From Candidatus Iainarchaeum sp. (lineage in GTDB: Archaea > Iainarchaeota > Iainarchaeia > Iainarchaeales > GCA-2688035), in assembly GCA_028712575.1 (NCBI GenBank), contig JAQTPU010000005.1, positions 1 to 15,725 on the forward strand: DNA of 15,725 nucleotides. The letters run 5' to 3'. A program made the position numbers and the translations under genes. Below are positions 6,994-13,878 of the stretch, piece after piece; the first letter of the stretch is position 1, and every line of letters starts with the position of its first letter. The notes under the pieces were generated by a model that was given only the letters and a program-made list of their open reading frames with translations, searched no databases and had not been told where the DNA came from.

Positions 6994-7031
6994 GGCACCA
7001 CTGATGGCAAGGCCTGCAAAAGGCAATTAAT

Positions 7032-7067
7032 ATTAAATAACTCACCCATAATAAGTAATTAAATTAT
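7032..7067. promoter_or_regulatory. Divergent promoters of nob1 and pheS
   Basis: Two AT-rich boxes lie between the divergent genes. On the minus strand, 7032-7039 (ATTTAATA-like) predicts a transcript starting near 7010 with a leader of about 16 bases for nob1. On the plus strand, the AATTAAAT/ATTAAATT-like boxes at 7057-7067 predict starts near 7087-7089, just ahead of or at the pheS start. No other element is seen between them. Confidence 0.45.
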
Positions 7068-7092
7068 TGCGTTTGAAAAAAAGTGCGTGTTA

Positions 7093-8544
7093 ATGGACCT
7101 GAAGACAATTGCGGCTGCTTTGAGCGAAATCGAGAAAAAAGCCCTGAAGGCGCTTGATTCCGGGAAAGAGTTCGGTTTTGATGAAATTGCGGAAAAAAGC
7201 TCACTGCAGATTGATTCCGTAAGACGGGCTCTTGCCTGGCTTGCGGAAAAAAAACTGGCTGACATTTCAGAGGACAGGAAAAAACAGGCTGGCCTGACTG
7301 AAAAAGGCAGGAAATACTTCGGGAAGGGAATGCCTGAAGAAATTTTTTTAAATGCCCTTGAAAAAATCGGGGGAACCGCGGATTTTTCGGAATTGCGGGA
7401 AAAAAGCGGGCTTTCAAAAGAAGAGTTTAATTTTGCCCTCGGCATTAACAAAAAAAAGAATTTCATAGTAATAATGCAAGGAGAAAAACCCCGCATCCAG
7501 CTCACTGGAGTTTCAAAAGAGGCCGGGGAAGAAAGCGGAAAAGAACTGCTTGAAAAGGCGGCTTCGGGAAAAATTGGAAGGGAAAAATTTTTGGAGCTGA
7601 AGGCAAGGGGGATTCTGGAAGAAACAGAAAAAACAGAAAGAAAAGCAAGAATAAACGAACAGGGAAAAAAAGCCCTGGAGCTGATTGGAAAAACAGGCGA
7701 ACGCGCATATGACATACAGGGAAAAGTCCCGGAAATTTTTATTGGAAAAAAACAGCCCTATGCCCAGTTTTTGCAGGGCATCAGGAGAAAGCTGACAGAG
7801 CTTGGCTTTGTAGAAATGGAATCCCCAAGCATTGTGCAGGAATTTTACAATTTTGATGTTTTGTTCCAGCCGCAAAACCACCCTGCAAGGCAGTGGACAG
7901 ACACTTACCAGTTAAAACAACCGAAATCCGGGGGCCTTCCTTCAAAGGGGATTGTTGCAAAAGTAAAGGCGGCGCATGAAACAGGCGGAGGGACTGGAAG
8001 CAGGGGCTGGGGCTATGAATGGAGCGGGGAAATTGCAAAAAGGCTAATGCCGGCGGCGCACGGGACAGCGCATTCTGCAAGGCAGCTTGTAAAAGGCGTG
8101 AACGTGCCGGGAAAATATTTCACTATTGCAAGATGCTACAGGCCGGATATTGTTGATGCTTCGCACCTGATTGAATTCAACCAGATGGAAGGCATAATAA
8201 TCGATGAAACAATGAATTTCAGGAAACTCCTGGGAATGCTGAAGCAGTTTGCAGTGGAATTCGCGGGCACAAAAGAAGTGAAATTTTATCCGAGCTATTT
8301 TCCATTCACAGAGCCGAGCTGCGAATTAAAAGTAAAGCACCCTTCCCTTGGCTGGATAGAGCTCGGGGGAAGCGGAATATTCAGGCCGGAACTTACACTG
8401 CCTTTGGGAATAAAGGCGCCTGTGCTCGCATGGGGCCTGGGCATTGACAGGCTTGCAATGGTAAAGCTCGGCATAAAAGACATCAGGGACTTGTTTTCAG
8501 ATGACTTGGATTTTTTGAGAAAAAGCAGAATGGTGGTGGATTAA
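7093..8544 (+). CDS. pheS: Phenylalanine--tRNA ligase alpha subunit, archaeal type
   Basis: The 483-residue protein is the catalytic subunit of the (alpha-beta)2 enzyme that charges tRNA-Phe. The first 215 residues or so contain repeated winged-helix-like segments (for example SVRRALAWLAEKKLADISE), typical of archaeal and eukaryotic PheS, which use them to contact tRNA. The class II catalytic core follows: motif 2 region GGGTGSRGWGYEW near residue 298, HGTAHSARQL near 325, and motif 3 as GSGIFRPELTLPLG near 426 with GLGIDRLAM near 447. The start is ATG 7093 or GTG 7087; the TATA position cannot separate them. The stop overlaps the pheT start by one base (TAATG), a common coupling arrangement for these subunits. 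Confidence 0.95.
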   Translation: MDLKTIAAALSEIEKKALKALDSGKEFGFDEIAEKSSLQIDSVRRALAWLAEKKLADISEDRKKQAGLTEKGRKYFGKGMPEEIFLNALEKIGGTADFSELREKSGLSKEEFNFALGINKKKNFIVIMQGEKPRIQLTGVSKEAGEESGKELLEKAASGKIGREKFLELKARGILEETEKTERKARINEQGKKALELIGKTGERAYDIQGKVPEIFIGKKQPYAQFLQGIRRKLTELGFVEMESPSIVQEFYNFDVLFQPQNHPARQWTDTYQLKQPKSGGLPSKGIVAKVKAAHETGGGTGSRGWGYEWSGEIAKRLMPAAHGTAHSARQLVKGVNVPGKYFTIARCYRPDIVDASHLIEFNQMEGIIIDETMNFRKLLGMLKQFAVEFAGTKEVKFYPSYFPFTEPSCELKVKHPSLGWIELGGSGIFRPELTLPLGIKAPVLAWGLGIDRLAMVKLGIKDIRDLFSDDLDFLRKSRMVVD

Positions 8545-10187
8545 TGCCGTCTTTGGAAGCAAGCAAAAAAGACCTGGAAGCGCTCGCTGGAAAAAAATTC
8601 AGGGGCAGGGAAGAGCTTGAAGAGGCATTGGAATTTGCAAAATGCGAACTTGACTCTATTGAGGGAGACAAGCTCACTATCGGGGTGAGCGACACAAACA
8701 GGCCTGACTTATTAAGCACAGAGGGGATTGCGCGCGAAATAAGAAGCAGATATTCCAAAGACAAAGGCGTGCCAAACTACAAATTAAAAAGCTCCGGGGT
8801 TTCGCTTATTGTTGACAAGAATGTCCTGCCCATAAGGCCGTGCATTGCGGCCGCAATTGTGAAAAACATAAAATTTTCAGAAGACTTCCTTATCCAGATG
8901 ATTCAACTGCAGGAAAAAGTCTGCCTGACTTTTGGAAGAAAAAGAAAGGAAGCCGCAATGGGAATGTATGACTGGTCAAAGCTGAAAGCGCCCATGCACT
9001 ACAAGGCGTTTAAGCCGCGTGAATTGAAGTTTATCCCTTTGGAATACAAGGTTGAAATGGACCTTGAAGAGATTTTAATGGAACATCCGAAAGGAAAGGA
9101 ATATGCACACTTGCTGAAGGGCTTTGAAAAGTACCCCATTGTAATTGACGACAAGGGGGTTGTCGCATCAATGCCGCCTGTGATTAACTCGCAGACAACA
9201 GGAAAGGTGGATGAAAAAACAAAGGAGCTTCTTGTGGAAGTTACAGGATATAACCAGGAAACGGTTAATACTGCGCTTAATGTTGCGGTTTCTGCTCTTG
9301 CAGAACGGGGCTTTGATGTTTACAGCGTAAAAATAAAATATCCGGACAAAAGCATCATCACCCCGGATTTTTCCCCAAAAAAAATTATTGTAAGCATTGA
9401 AAGCATAAAAAAGCTCCTCGGCCTTGATTTGAAGGAAAAAGAAATTGCCGGGCTTCTTGGAAAAGCGCGCTATGCTGTAAAAAAAACAAAAAAAGGCTTT
9501 TTGTGCTCCTATCCCCCTTACAGGCAGGACATTCTTCACGAGGTTGACGTAATAGAGGACATTGCAATAAGCATGGGCTACAACAGGATAGAACCGTTGC
9601 CTGTAGAACTTGCATGCGTAGGCAGTGAAAGCAAAGAAACAAAGCTGTCCGATGCAATCAGGGAACTTTGCACAGGCCTCTGCCTCCAGGAAGTGCTTAC
9701 ATTCACAATGACAAGCAGGGAAAAACAGGAAAAAAAGCTTCTCCTGCCGGAATCGGATTTTGTCCAGATTGCAAATCCAGTGTCCTGGAATTTCGAGGTT
9801 TTCAGGAAAAACATTCTTCCCGGGCTTTTGGAATTCCTTGCAAAAAACAAGAACTGCGAATATCCCCAAAAAATTTTTGAAATTGGAAAATGCTTTGAAC
9901 TGGATTCTGCAAAAGAAACAAGGACAAGCGAGCCATTGAAATTGTGCATTGTGCTTTCTGGAAGAGGCGCGGAATTCACTTCAATAAAATCCGCTCTCGA
10001 TGCGGTTTGCAGAAGCATGGGCTGGGAATACTCGCTCAGGGAATCTTTGCTCCCATTCCTGGAAAAAGGGAAACAGGGGGAAATCGGCATTGGAAACAGA
10101 AAAGGGTTTATAGGGGAGATTAATAAAAAATGCCTTGCAAATTTCGGCCTTGAAATGCCGGCAACCTGCCTTGAAATAGAGGTTTGA
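8544..10187 (+). CDS. pheT: Phenylalanine--tRNA ligase beta subunit, archaeal type
   Basis: The 547-residue length is that of the archaeal/eukaryotic beta subunit, which lacks the N-terminal EMAP-like tRNA-binding domain of bacterial PheT. Landmarks are the N-terminal domain with DTNRPDLLSTEGIAREIR near residues 51-68, the B3/B4 editing module in the middle (MPPVINSQTTGKV near 211), the B5 domain at about 273-355 ending in SYPPYRQDILHEVDVIEDIAI, and a C-terminal catalytic-like core at about 370-547. The B3/B4 domain hydrolyses mischarged Tyr-tRNA-Phe in this family. A GGTGG Shine-Dalgarno sequence lies in the last codons of pheS. It is co-transcribed and presumably made in equal amounts with PheS. 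Confidence 0.95.
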   Translation: MPSLEASKKDLEALAGKKFRGREELEEALEFAKCELDSIEGDKLTIGVSDTNRPDLLSTEGIAREIRSRYSKDKGVPNYKLKSSGVSLIVDKNVLPIRPCIAAAIVKNIKFSEDFLIQMIQLQEKVCLTFGRKRKEAAMGMYDWSKLKAPMHYKAFKPRELKFIPLEYKVEMDLEEILMEHPKGKEYAHLLKGFEKYPIVIDDKGVVASMPPVINSQTTGKVDEKTKELLVEVTGYNQETVNTALNVAVSALAERGFDVYSVKIKYPDKSIITPDFSPKKIIVSIESIKKLLGLDLKEKEIAGLLGKARYAVKKTKKGFLCSYPPYRQDILHEVDVIEDIAISMGYNRIEPLPVELACVGSESKETKLSDAIRELCTGLCLQEVLTFTMTSREKQEKKLLLPESDFVQIANPVSWNFEVFRKNILPGLLEFLAKNKNCEYPQKIFEIGKCFELDSAKETRTSEPLKLCIVLSGRGAEFTSIKSALDAVCRSMGWEYSLRESLLPFLEKGKQGEIGIGNRKGFIGEINKKCLANFGLEMPATCLEIEV

Positions 10188-10190
10188 TTT

Positions 10191-10337
10191 GTGCCAGTGC
10201 CGAGAAAAAGCATAACTCCCTTGATGGGCGCGGAAAACATTAATGCTTCGGCCGCAATGGAAGCTTTCCGCAGAAAACAATTAAGAAAAACCAGGCGAAA
10301 AAAATGCAGAAAAGAAAAACAGTCATGGAATGCCTGA
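10191..10337 (+). CDS. Possible 48-residue basic peptide overlapping the next gene
   Basis: A frame from GTG 10191 encodes MPVPRKSITPLMGAENINAS followed by an Arg/Lys-rich C-terminal half (RRKQLRKTRRKK) and ends at TGA 10335-10337. GAGGT at 10179-10183, inside the last pheT codons, sits seven bases before the GTG, which supports translation. It starts three bases after the pheT stop and overlaps the next gene by 34 bases in another frame. The N-terminal MPxPRK pattern recalls the short basic protein at 2382. Without it, 10188-10303 would be an unusually long gap for this window. It may be a real small protein or a translational-coupling leader peptide. Confidence 0.45.
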   Translation: MPVPRKSITPLMGAENINASAAMEAFRRKQLRKTRRKKCRKEKQSWNA

Positions 10338-10945
10338 CTGCCGGGATTTTAGACCCGAAAGAAATCAAAAAGCTGACAGGCATAAATTTCAGGAGAATCC
10401 TGATTGAAGCAAGGAACTGGAATGATCCTCGCGCAGAAATTGTTTTGAGCAATATTTCGAGAAAACGGCAAAAGCCTGCAAGGAAGCCCACGGGAAAAGA
10501 AGCCAGGGTTGCAAGGCTTGAAAAAATTTATTCCCGCATGAGCCAGGAACGGCTTGAACAGGCATATATGAATGCGCTTCGGGCTGTTTCAAGGCAACAA
10601 CAGCAGAGGCTAAGAGAAGGGCGGGAAATCAAAAAAACAAATGCAGCGTCAATACGGGAAATGATACGGAGAATGTCAGAAGAAGAATTGAAAGCAGTCG
10701 CTTTTGAACGTGCGCTTATTAAAAAAAGGAATCCAACTAGATTCGTGCAGCTAAGGAACAAGCATTACAGCGAACAACTGGCGCAAAGCGACAAACAGGA
10801 AGCAAGGGATGCCATGGCAAGAAATATTGCGGAAGCTAATGCTTCAAAAAGAACTGCTTTCGGAAGGGGCTTTGGCACACCAAAGTTCAGGCACAGAAGG
10901 GACGGGTTGCTTGTAAGCCCGGCGGGAAGAAGGCGCAGAAAATAA
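10304..10945 (+). CDS. Highly basic, helix-rich hypothetical protein
   Basis: This 213-residue protein is Arg/Lys-rich throughout, mostly helical, and ends in the basic tail GRRRRK. It has no cysteine other than C10, no signal peptide and no membrane segment. A short motif occurs twice, RMSQERLEQAYMNAL (78-92) and RMSEEELKAVAFERAL (123-138), separated by a Gln/Arg/Lys-rich linker, suggesting an internal duplication of a helix. The N-terminal part, about residues 8-35 (MECLTAGILDPKEIKKLTGI), could be a small helix-turn-helix-like unit. ATG 10304 is used; ATG 10325 is an alternative. Charge suggests RNA or DNA binding, but no family was recognised. It is probably transcribed with pheST. Confidence 0.7.
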   Translation: MQKRKTVMECLTAGILDPKEIKKLTGINFRRILIEARNWNDPRAEIVLSNISRKRQKPARKPTGKEARVARLEKIYSRMSQERLEQAYMNALRAVSRQQQQRLREGREIKKTNAASIREMIRRMSEEELKAVAFERALIKKRNPTRFVQLRNKHYSEQLAQSDKQEARDAMARNIAEANASKRTAFGRGFGTPKFRHRRDGLLVSPAGRRRRK

Positions 10946-10947
10946 TT

Positions 10948-12357
10948 TCAGAACAGCCTTGTCTGGTTCCGGGTTTCTTCCCGGGCTTTTTCCTGTTTTT
11001 CAGTTCCGTTTTCCCCTGTGAAAGGGATTTTTTCAAAATCTTTCCCTTCAAGCGCCTGCAATGGCCTTCTTTTTGCAAGGAATTCGGATTTCTTGATTTC
11101 CCGGGCCTTTTCAAGAATCTTCTGGACCTTTTTCGTTTCAGGCTTTGTTTCAAGCAAAAATGCGATTTCCTTTTCGTCAAAATCAAATGCAGCTGAAAAA
11201 TTCTCAGGATTTTTTGCAAAAAAAATCCTGAAAAAAACAAGGTCGTTTGCAATAAACTCTTTCGAGCCTGAATGCATGGCTTTTCCGGCTTTTTCGCCTA
11301 TGGCTTTTTTTATTGCCCTTGCGCCCCTGTTGGAACTAAGCTTTCTCAACAAGCCGGGAAACTGGTACTGTATCCATCCGGAATAATCCCTGCTCCTGCT
11401 TAATGCAACTCCGGCAGCCATTAATTCCGAACTGTAACGCTTGAAGCCGTAATGCTGCCTGTTCATTATCCTTCCTTCAAAAATATCCGCCCTTGAAAGC
11501 GCATTGTACGCATTCCCGATGTCCTGGTTTTCAGTGAAATGCCTCGGAATGTTTTCATCAATCCACTTCATCAGCAAATCGTCTGAAATATCGCTTTTGA
11601 ACCTTGCTTCCCTTGATTCCTGCATTGTCCTTGCCTTAAAAATTTTTTCCACTATTTTGAAGACATTTTCCTGCCTTGCCCTGAAACCCAGGTCTGTTAT
11701 TGATTCTTTTGCAATTCCAGTGCCTGAAAGCGCCTGGATGTCAAGCAGTGCAGACCTGAAATCGCCTGCACAGCCCTTTGCAAGCTCTTTTACAGCCTCT
11801 TCCTCGAAAGGGATTTTTTCAAGCCCGCATATTTCCCGCAGGCGCTTTGCAATGCTCAAATAATTTATTTTCTTGAATTCCAGCAATTCGCACTCGCTTC
11901 TTATCGGAGCGAACTTCTGGTCGCCATAAATGTCATTTGCAGTAAGGATAACCGGGTTTGGGGCTTCGCGCAGGATTTTTGTCATTGCAGCCGCCCCTCC
12001 CCTGTCCGCGGCCTGCAATCCATCCGCTTCATCAAGCAGGACAAGCCTCTGCTTTCCGAAAAAAGAGGCATTCTGCACTGCAGCACCCACGTTTTTTTCA
12101 ATTATGTCCTTGCTCCTGAAATCAGACGCATTCAATTCATAAAGCTGCCAGCCAAAAAATTTTGCAACAAGAAGCGCAAGGCAGGTTTTTCCTGTTCCGG
12201 GAGAACCATAAAAAAGAAGCGGCTTCTGTTTCCTGCCTTCAGCCCATGCTGTGCCCCATGCCTGGACCTTCTGGACAATGTCCGAATTGCCGACAAATTC
12301 CCCGAAATGCCTTGGAAAAAACTTTTCAGTAAAAAGCTGCGTATCATTTCCCCGCAT
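10948..12357 (-). CDS. rfcL: Replication factor C large subunit (clamp loader)
   Basis: The 469-residue AAA+ ATPase matches archaeal RFC-L. Family knowledge: with the small subunit it opens the PCNA ring and loads it at primer-template junctions. Visible features are Walker A GSPGTGKT (51-58), Walker B VLLDEAD (106-112), the sensor-region TANDIYGD, the IRSEC stretch, GDFRSALLDIQAL, and a long C-terminal helical collar. The last residues are QTRLF, the core of a PCNA-interacting (PIP) motif, after a charged linker rich in Glu and Lys. ATG 12357 is chosen because a TATA element centred near 12383 is 26 bases upstream; the TTG at 12390 would lie in or before it. The stop is two bases from the stop of the convergent basic-protein gene. 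The RFC small subunit is not in this window. Confidence 0.94.
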   Translation of the reverse strand: MRGNDTQLFTEKFFPRHFGEFVGNSDIVQKVQAWGTAWAEGRKQKPLLFYGSPGTGKTCLALLVAKFFGWQLYELNASDFRSKDIIEKNVGAAVQNASFFGKQRLVLLDEADGLQAADRGGAAAMTKILREAPNPVILTANDIYGDQKFAPIRSECELLEFKKINYLSIAKRLREICGLEKIPFEEEAVKELAKGCAGDFRSALLDIQALSGTGIAKESITDLGFRARQENVFKIVEKIFKARTMQESREARFKSDISDDLLMKWIDENIPRHFTENQDIGNAYNALSRADIFEGRIMNRQHYGFKRYSSELMAAGVALSRSRDYSGWIQYQFPGLLRKLSSNRGARAIKKAIGEKAGKAMHSGSKEFIANDLVFFRIFFAKNPENFSAAFDFDEKEIAFLLETKPETKKVQKILEKAREIKKSEFLAKRRPLQALEGKDFEKIPFTGENGTEKQEKAREETRNQTRLF

Positions 12358-12377
12358 TAAAAAAGAATGGAAGCAAG

Positions 12378-12388
12378 GATTTTTAACC
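12378..12388. promoter_or_regulatory. Probable bidirectional TATA element for rfcL and the box C/D sRNA
   Basis: The plus strand reads GGATTTTTAAC and the minus strand GTTAAAAATCC. The centre near 12383 is 26 bases from the rfcL ATG on the minus strand, implying a leaderless message. On the plus strand it is about 25 bases before 12408, where the closing stem of the sRNA begins. A second AT-rich stretch, 12390-12403, could contribute. Purine-rich AAGCAAGG ahead of the plus-strand box resembles a BRE. Confidence 0.5.
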
Positions 12389-12407
12389 AATTTTAACGTT
12401 AATTTTT

Positions 12408-12467
12408 TGCCCTATGATGAGTTAACTCAACACTGATTCATGATGAGGTTAACACCGACTGAGGGCA
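12408..12467 (+). ncRNA. Box C/D guide sRNA with two 12-base guides
   Basis: All parts of an archaeal C/D sRNA are present in order: box C ATGATGA (12414-12420), 12-base guide (12421-12432), box D' CTGA (12433-12436), 3-base spacer TTC, box C' ATGATGA (12440-12446), 12-base guide (12447-12458), and box D CTGA (12459-12462). TGCCC (12408-12412) pairs with GGGCA (12463-12467) to close the ends. A T-rich run at 12473-12481 may end the transcript. In the family, L7Ae, Nop5 and fibrillarin assemble on the two kink-turns and 2'-O-methylate the target base paired five positions upstream of D or D'. That would be G within UGUUGAGUUAAC and U within UCGGUGUUAACC, each the fifth base. The targets are likely rRNA but are not identified here. 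Confidence 0.87.
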
Positions 12468-12472
12468 CTAAA

Positions 12473-12481
12473 TTTTTCTTT
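12473..12481 (+). terminator. T-rich tract after the box C/D sRNA
   Basis: The run TTTTTCTTT begins a few bases after the closing stem of the sRNA. Archaeal RNA polymerase commonly releases at oligo-T tracts, so this is a plausible intrinsic terminator. Confidence 0.4.
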
Positions 12482-12575
12482 GAAAGAACATTGCAAAGCA
12501 GAGCTTTGTGATGCCTCGCAAAACTTTCTTTTGCAAGGAAGTTTAACCAAAAGAAGGATTTTTGCTTCGCAAAAA
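12476..12575 (+). repeat. Cluster of short inverted repeats, unknown role
   Basis: Four inverted repeats occur within 100 bases: TTCTTT-G-AAAGAA (12476-12488), CAAAGC-AGA-GCTTTG (12494-12508), GCAAAA-CTTTC-TTTTGC (12518-12534) and TTTTTGC-TTC-GCAAAAA (12559-12575). As plus-strand RNA the second extends to 11 pairs (12489-12499 with 12503-12513) through two G-U pairs. A competing stem, AAACTTTC (12521-12528) with GGAAGTTT (12537-12544), would exclude the third. No coding frame of note crosses the region. It may be a structured RNA, a terminator region or a degenerate mobile repeat; none can be chosen from sequence alone. Confidence 0.5.
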
Positions 12576-12591
12576 CCAATATGCAGTAAGG

Positions 12592-12598
12592 CTTAAAT
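12592..12598 (+). promoter_or_regulatory. TATA box for the leaderless VIT-family transporter gene
   Basis: CTTAAAT is centred 26 bases before ATG 12621, so transcription should begin at the start codon. This places the hairpin cluster upstream of the predicted message rather than in its leader. Confidence 0.55.
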
Positions 12599-12620
12599 CC
12601 TCTGAAATCTTATTATTTTC

Positions 12621-13334
12621 ATGCACCATCCAAAAGCCGAAAAAATTCTTTTTAAAAACGAGCCGCACACTGAAACAGGCAAGCTTCTAAGGGACATTAT
12701 TCTGGGCGGGCAGGACGGGCTGGTTAATGTTCTTGGAATCCTTCTCGGAGTTGCGATTGCAACAAACGACCTTCATATTGTTTTGCTTGCAGGCCTCTCT
12801 GCAACTTTTGCTGAAAGCATTTCAATGGCCGCTGTTTCTTACACTTCAACAAAAGCCGCAATCCAATATTACGAAAAAGAAAGGCAGCGCGAACTGAAAG
12901 AAATTGCTGAAGTTCCTGAAATTGAAAGGCAGGAAATCCGCGATATTTATTCAAGGAAAGGCTTTTCTGGCAGTGACCTTGAGCTTGTTGTGGAAAAAAT
13001 CTGTTCAAACAGGGAAATCTGGCTTGATGTAATGATGGAAGAGGAATTGAAGCTTGAAAAGCCCGAAGAAAACCCGAAGAAAAATGCGCTTGTTGTCGGA
13101 GTTTCCGCAATCTGCGGTTCAGTGCTTCCATTGCTGCCGTTTTTTGTTTTTCCTGTAAAAACAGCGATTGTTGCAACAATAATTTTTTCCGCAATTATTT
13201 TGTTTATTGCAGGAGCTGTAAAAGCAAAGTACAGCGTGATAGGCTGGAAGCGCTCGGGAATTGAACTTGCAATAATCGGAATTGTTTCAGCGCTTGCGGG
13301 TTTTGCAATCGGGATTATTCTCGGCGCGCCTTAA
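12621..13334 (+). CDS. VIT1/CCC1-family iron or manganese transporter
   Basis: The 237-residue protein has the VIT-family layout of five membrane helices: TM1 about 33-50 with the signature GGQDGLVNVLGILLGVA, TM2 about 53-75 (LSATFAESISMAAVSY), a cytosolic helical metal-binding region about 76-150, then TM3 about 152-173, TM4 about 176-198 and TM5 about 210-235. The cytosolic region is rich in Glu (ERQRELKEIAEVPEIERQE, MMEEELKLEKPEE), as expected for the domain that binds Fe2+ or Mn2+. Family members export these ions from the cytosol across the membrane, driven by the proton gradient. It is tail to tail with rubrerythrin, two bases apart. The metal preference cannot be read from sequence. 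Confidence 0.9.
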   Translation: MHHPKAEKILFKNEPHTETGKLLRDIILGGQDGLVNVLGILLGVAIATNDLHIVLLAGLSATFAESISMAAVSYTSTKAAIQYYEKERQRELKEIAEVPEIERQEIRDIYSRKGFSGSDLELVVEKICSNREIWLDVMMEEELKLEKPEENPKKNALVVGVSAICGSVLPLLPFFVFPVKTAIVATIIFSAIILFIAGAVKAKYSVIGWKRSGIELAIIGIVSALAGFAIGIILGAP

Positions 13335-13336
13335 AA

Positions 13337-13858
13337 TCAATAGTTTTCCGCTTTTTGCTCAAAAAATGCCCTGGGATGCTTGCAGACAGGGCAGGTTTCA
13401 GGGGCTTCTTTTCCAGTGTGAATATGCCCGCAGTTCCTGCATTTCCAGAAAACCTGAACAGGCTTTTTGAATGTTTTCCCTTCTTCAAGATTTTTCAGCA
13501 GGGCTTCAAAGCGCTTCCTGTGCTGGCCTTCTATTTCCCCCAGGCCCCTGAACAATTCGGCAGCCTCAATGTTTCCATCTGCACGCGCCTGTTTCTCGAA
13601 TTCGGGATACATTTTTGAAAATTCGTAAAGTTCGCCTGCGGCCGCTGCCTTGAGGTTTTCTTTTGTAGAGCCAATCCCCTTCAACATTTTGAAATGCAGC
13701 TTTGCATGCTCTTTCTCATTCTCCGCAGTTTCCTCAAAAATCGCGGCAATCTGTTCAAATCCCTCTTTCCGCGCGACACTTGCAAAAAATGCGTATTTGT
13801 TCCTTGCCGAGCTTTCGCCTGCAAAAGCAGCCTTCAGGTTTTCCTCTGTTTTCCGCAT
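13337..13858 (-). CDS. rbr: Rubrerythrin (diiron peroxidase with C-terminal rubredoxin domain)
   Basis: The 173-residue protein has the classical two-domain form. The ferritin-like domain shows AFAGESSARNKY with E15, ETAENEKEH with E48 and H51, AAAGELYEF with E76 and E79, and GEIEGQH with E110 and H113 at the expected diiron positions. The rubredoxin-like domain has CRNC (140, 143) and CPVC (156, 159). In the family the enzyme reduces hydrogen peroxide using electrons passed through the rubredoxin iron, protecting anaerobes and microaerophiles in the cytosol. A TATA-like element at 13879-13886 is about 25 bases before ATG 13858, suggesting a leaderless transcript, although AGGTGG also precedes the ATG. 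The family is widely exchanged between bacteria and archaea. Confidence 0.95.
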   Translation of the reverse strand: MRKTEENLKAAFAGESSARNKYAFFASVARKEGFEQIAAIFEETAENEKEHAKLHFKMLKGIGSTKENLKAAAAGELYEFSKMYPEFEKQARADGNIEAAELFRGLGEIEGQHRKRFEALLKNLEEGKTFKKPVQVFWKCRNCGHIHTGKEAPETCPVCKHPRAFFEQKAENY

Positions 13859-13878
13859 TAAACCACCTTTTCCCGGAA

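Noticed and set aside
6994..7026. Longer Nob1 N-terminus from TTG 7026
   Set aside because: The predicted transcript start near 7010 lies downstream of this codon, and Nob1 proteins normally begin close to the first PIN strand.
7059..7715. Long minus-strand frame opposite pheS
   Set aside because: It is antisense to the well-supported PheS N-terminal region and encodes low-complexity Ser/Phe-rich sequence, as expected from the complement of Lys/Glu-rich codons.
9168..9869. 233-codon minus-strand frame opposite pheT
   Set aside because: It lies wholly within pheT and is rich in Phe and Cys from complemented Lys/Glu/Ala codons; no start context or promoter is seen.
12421..12430. Short inverted repeat GTTAAC and GAGTTAACTC as a regulator-binding site
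   Set aside because: The palindrome is explained by the end of box C and the guide of the C/D sRNA; the boxes around it fit the RNA much better than an operator.
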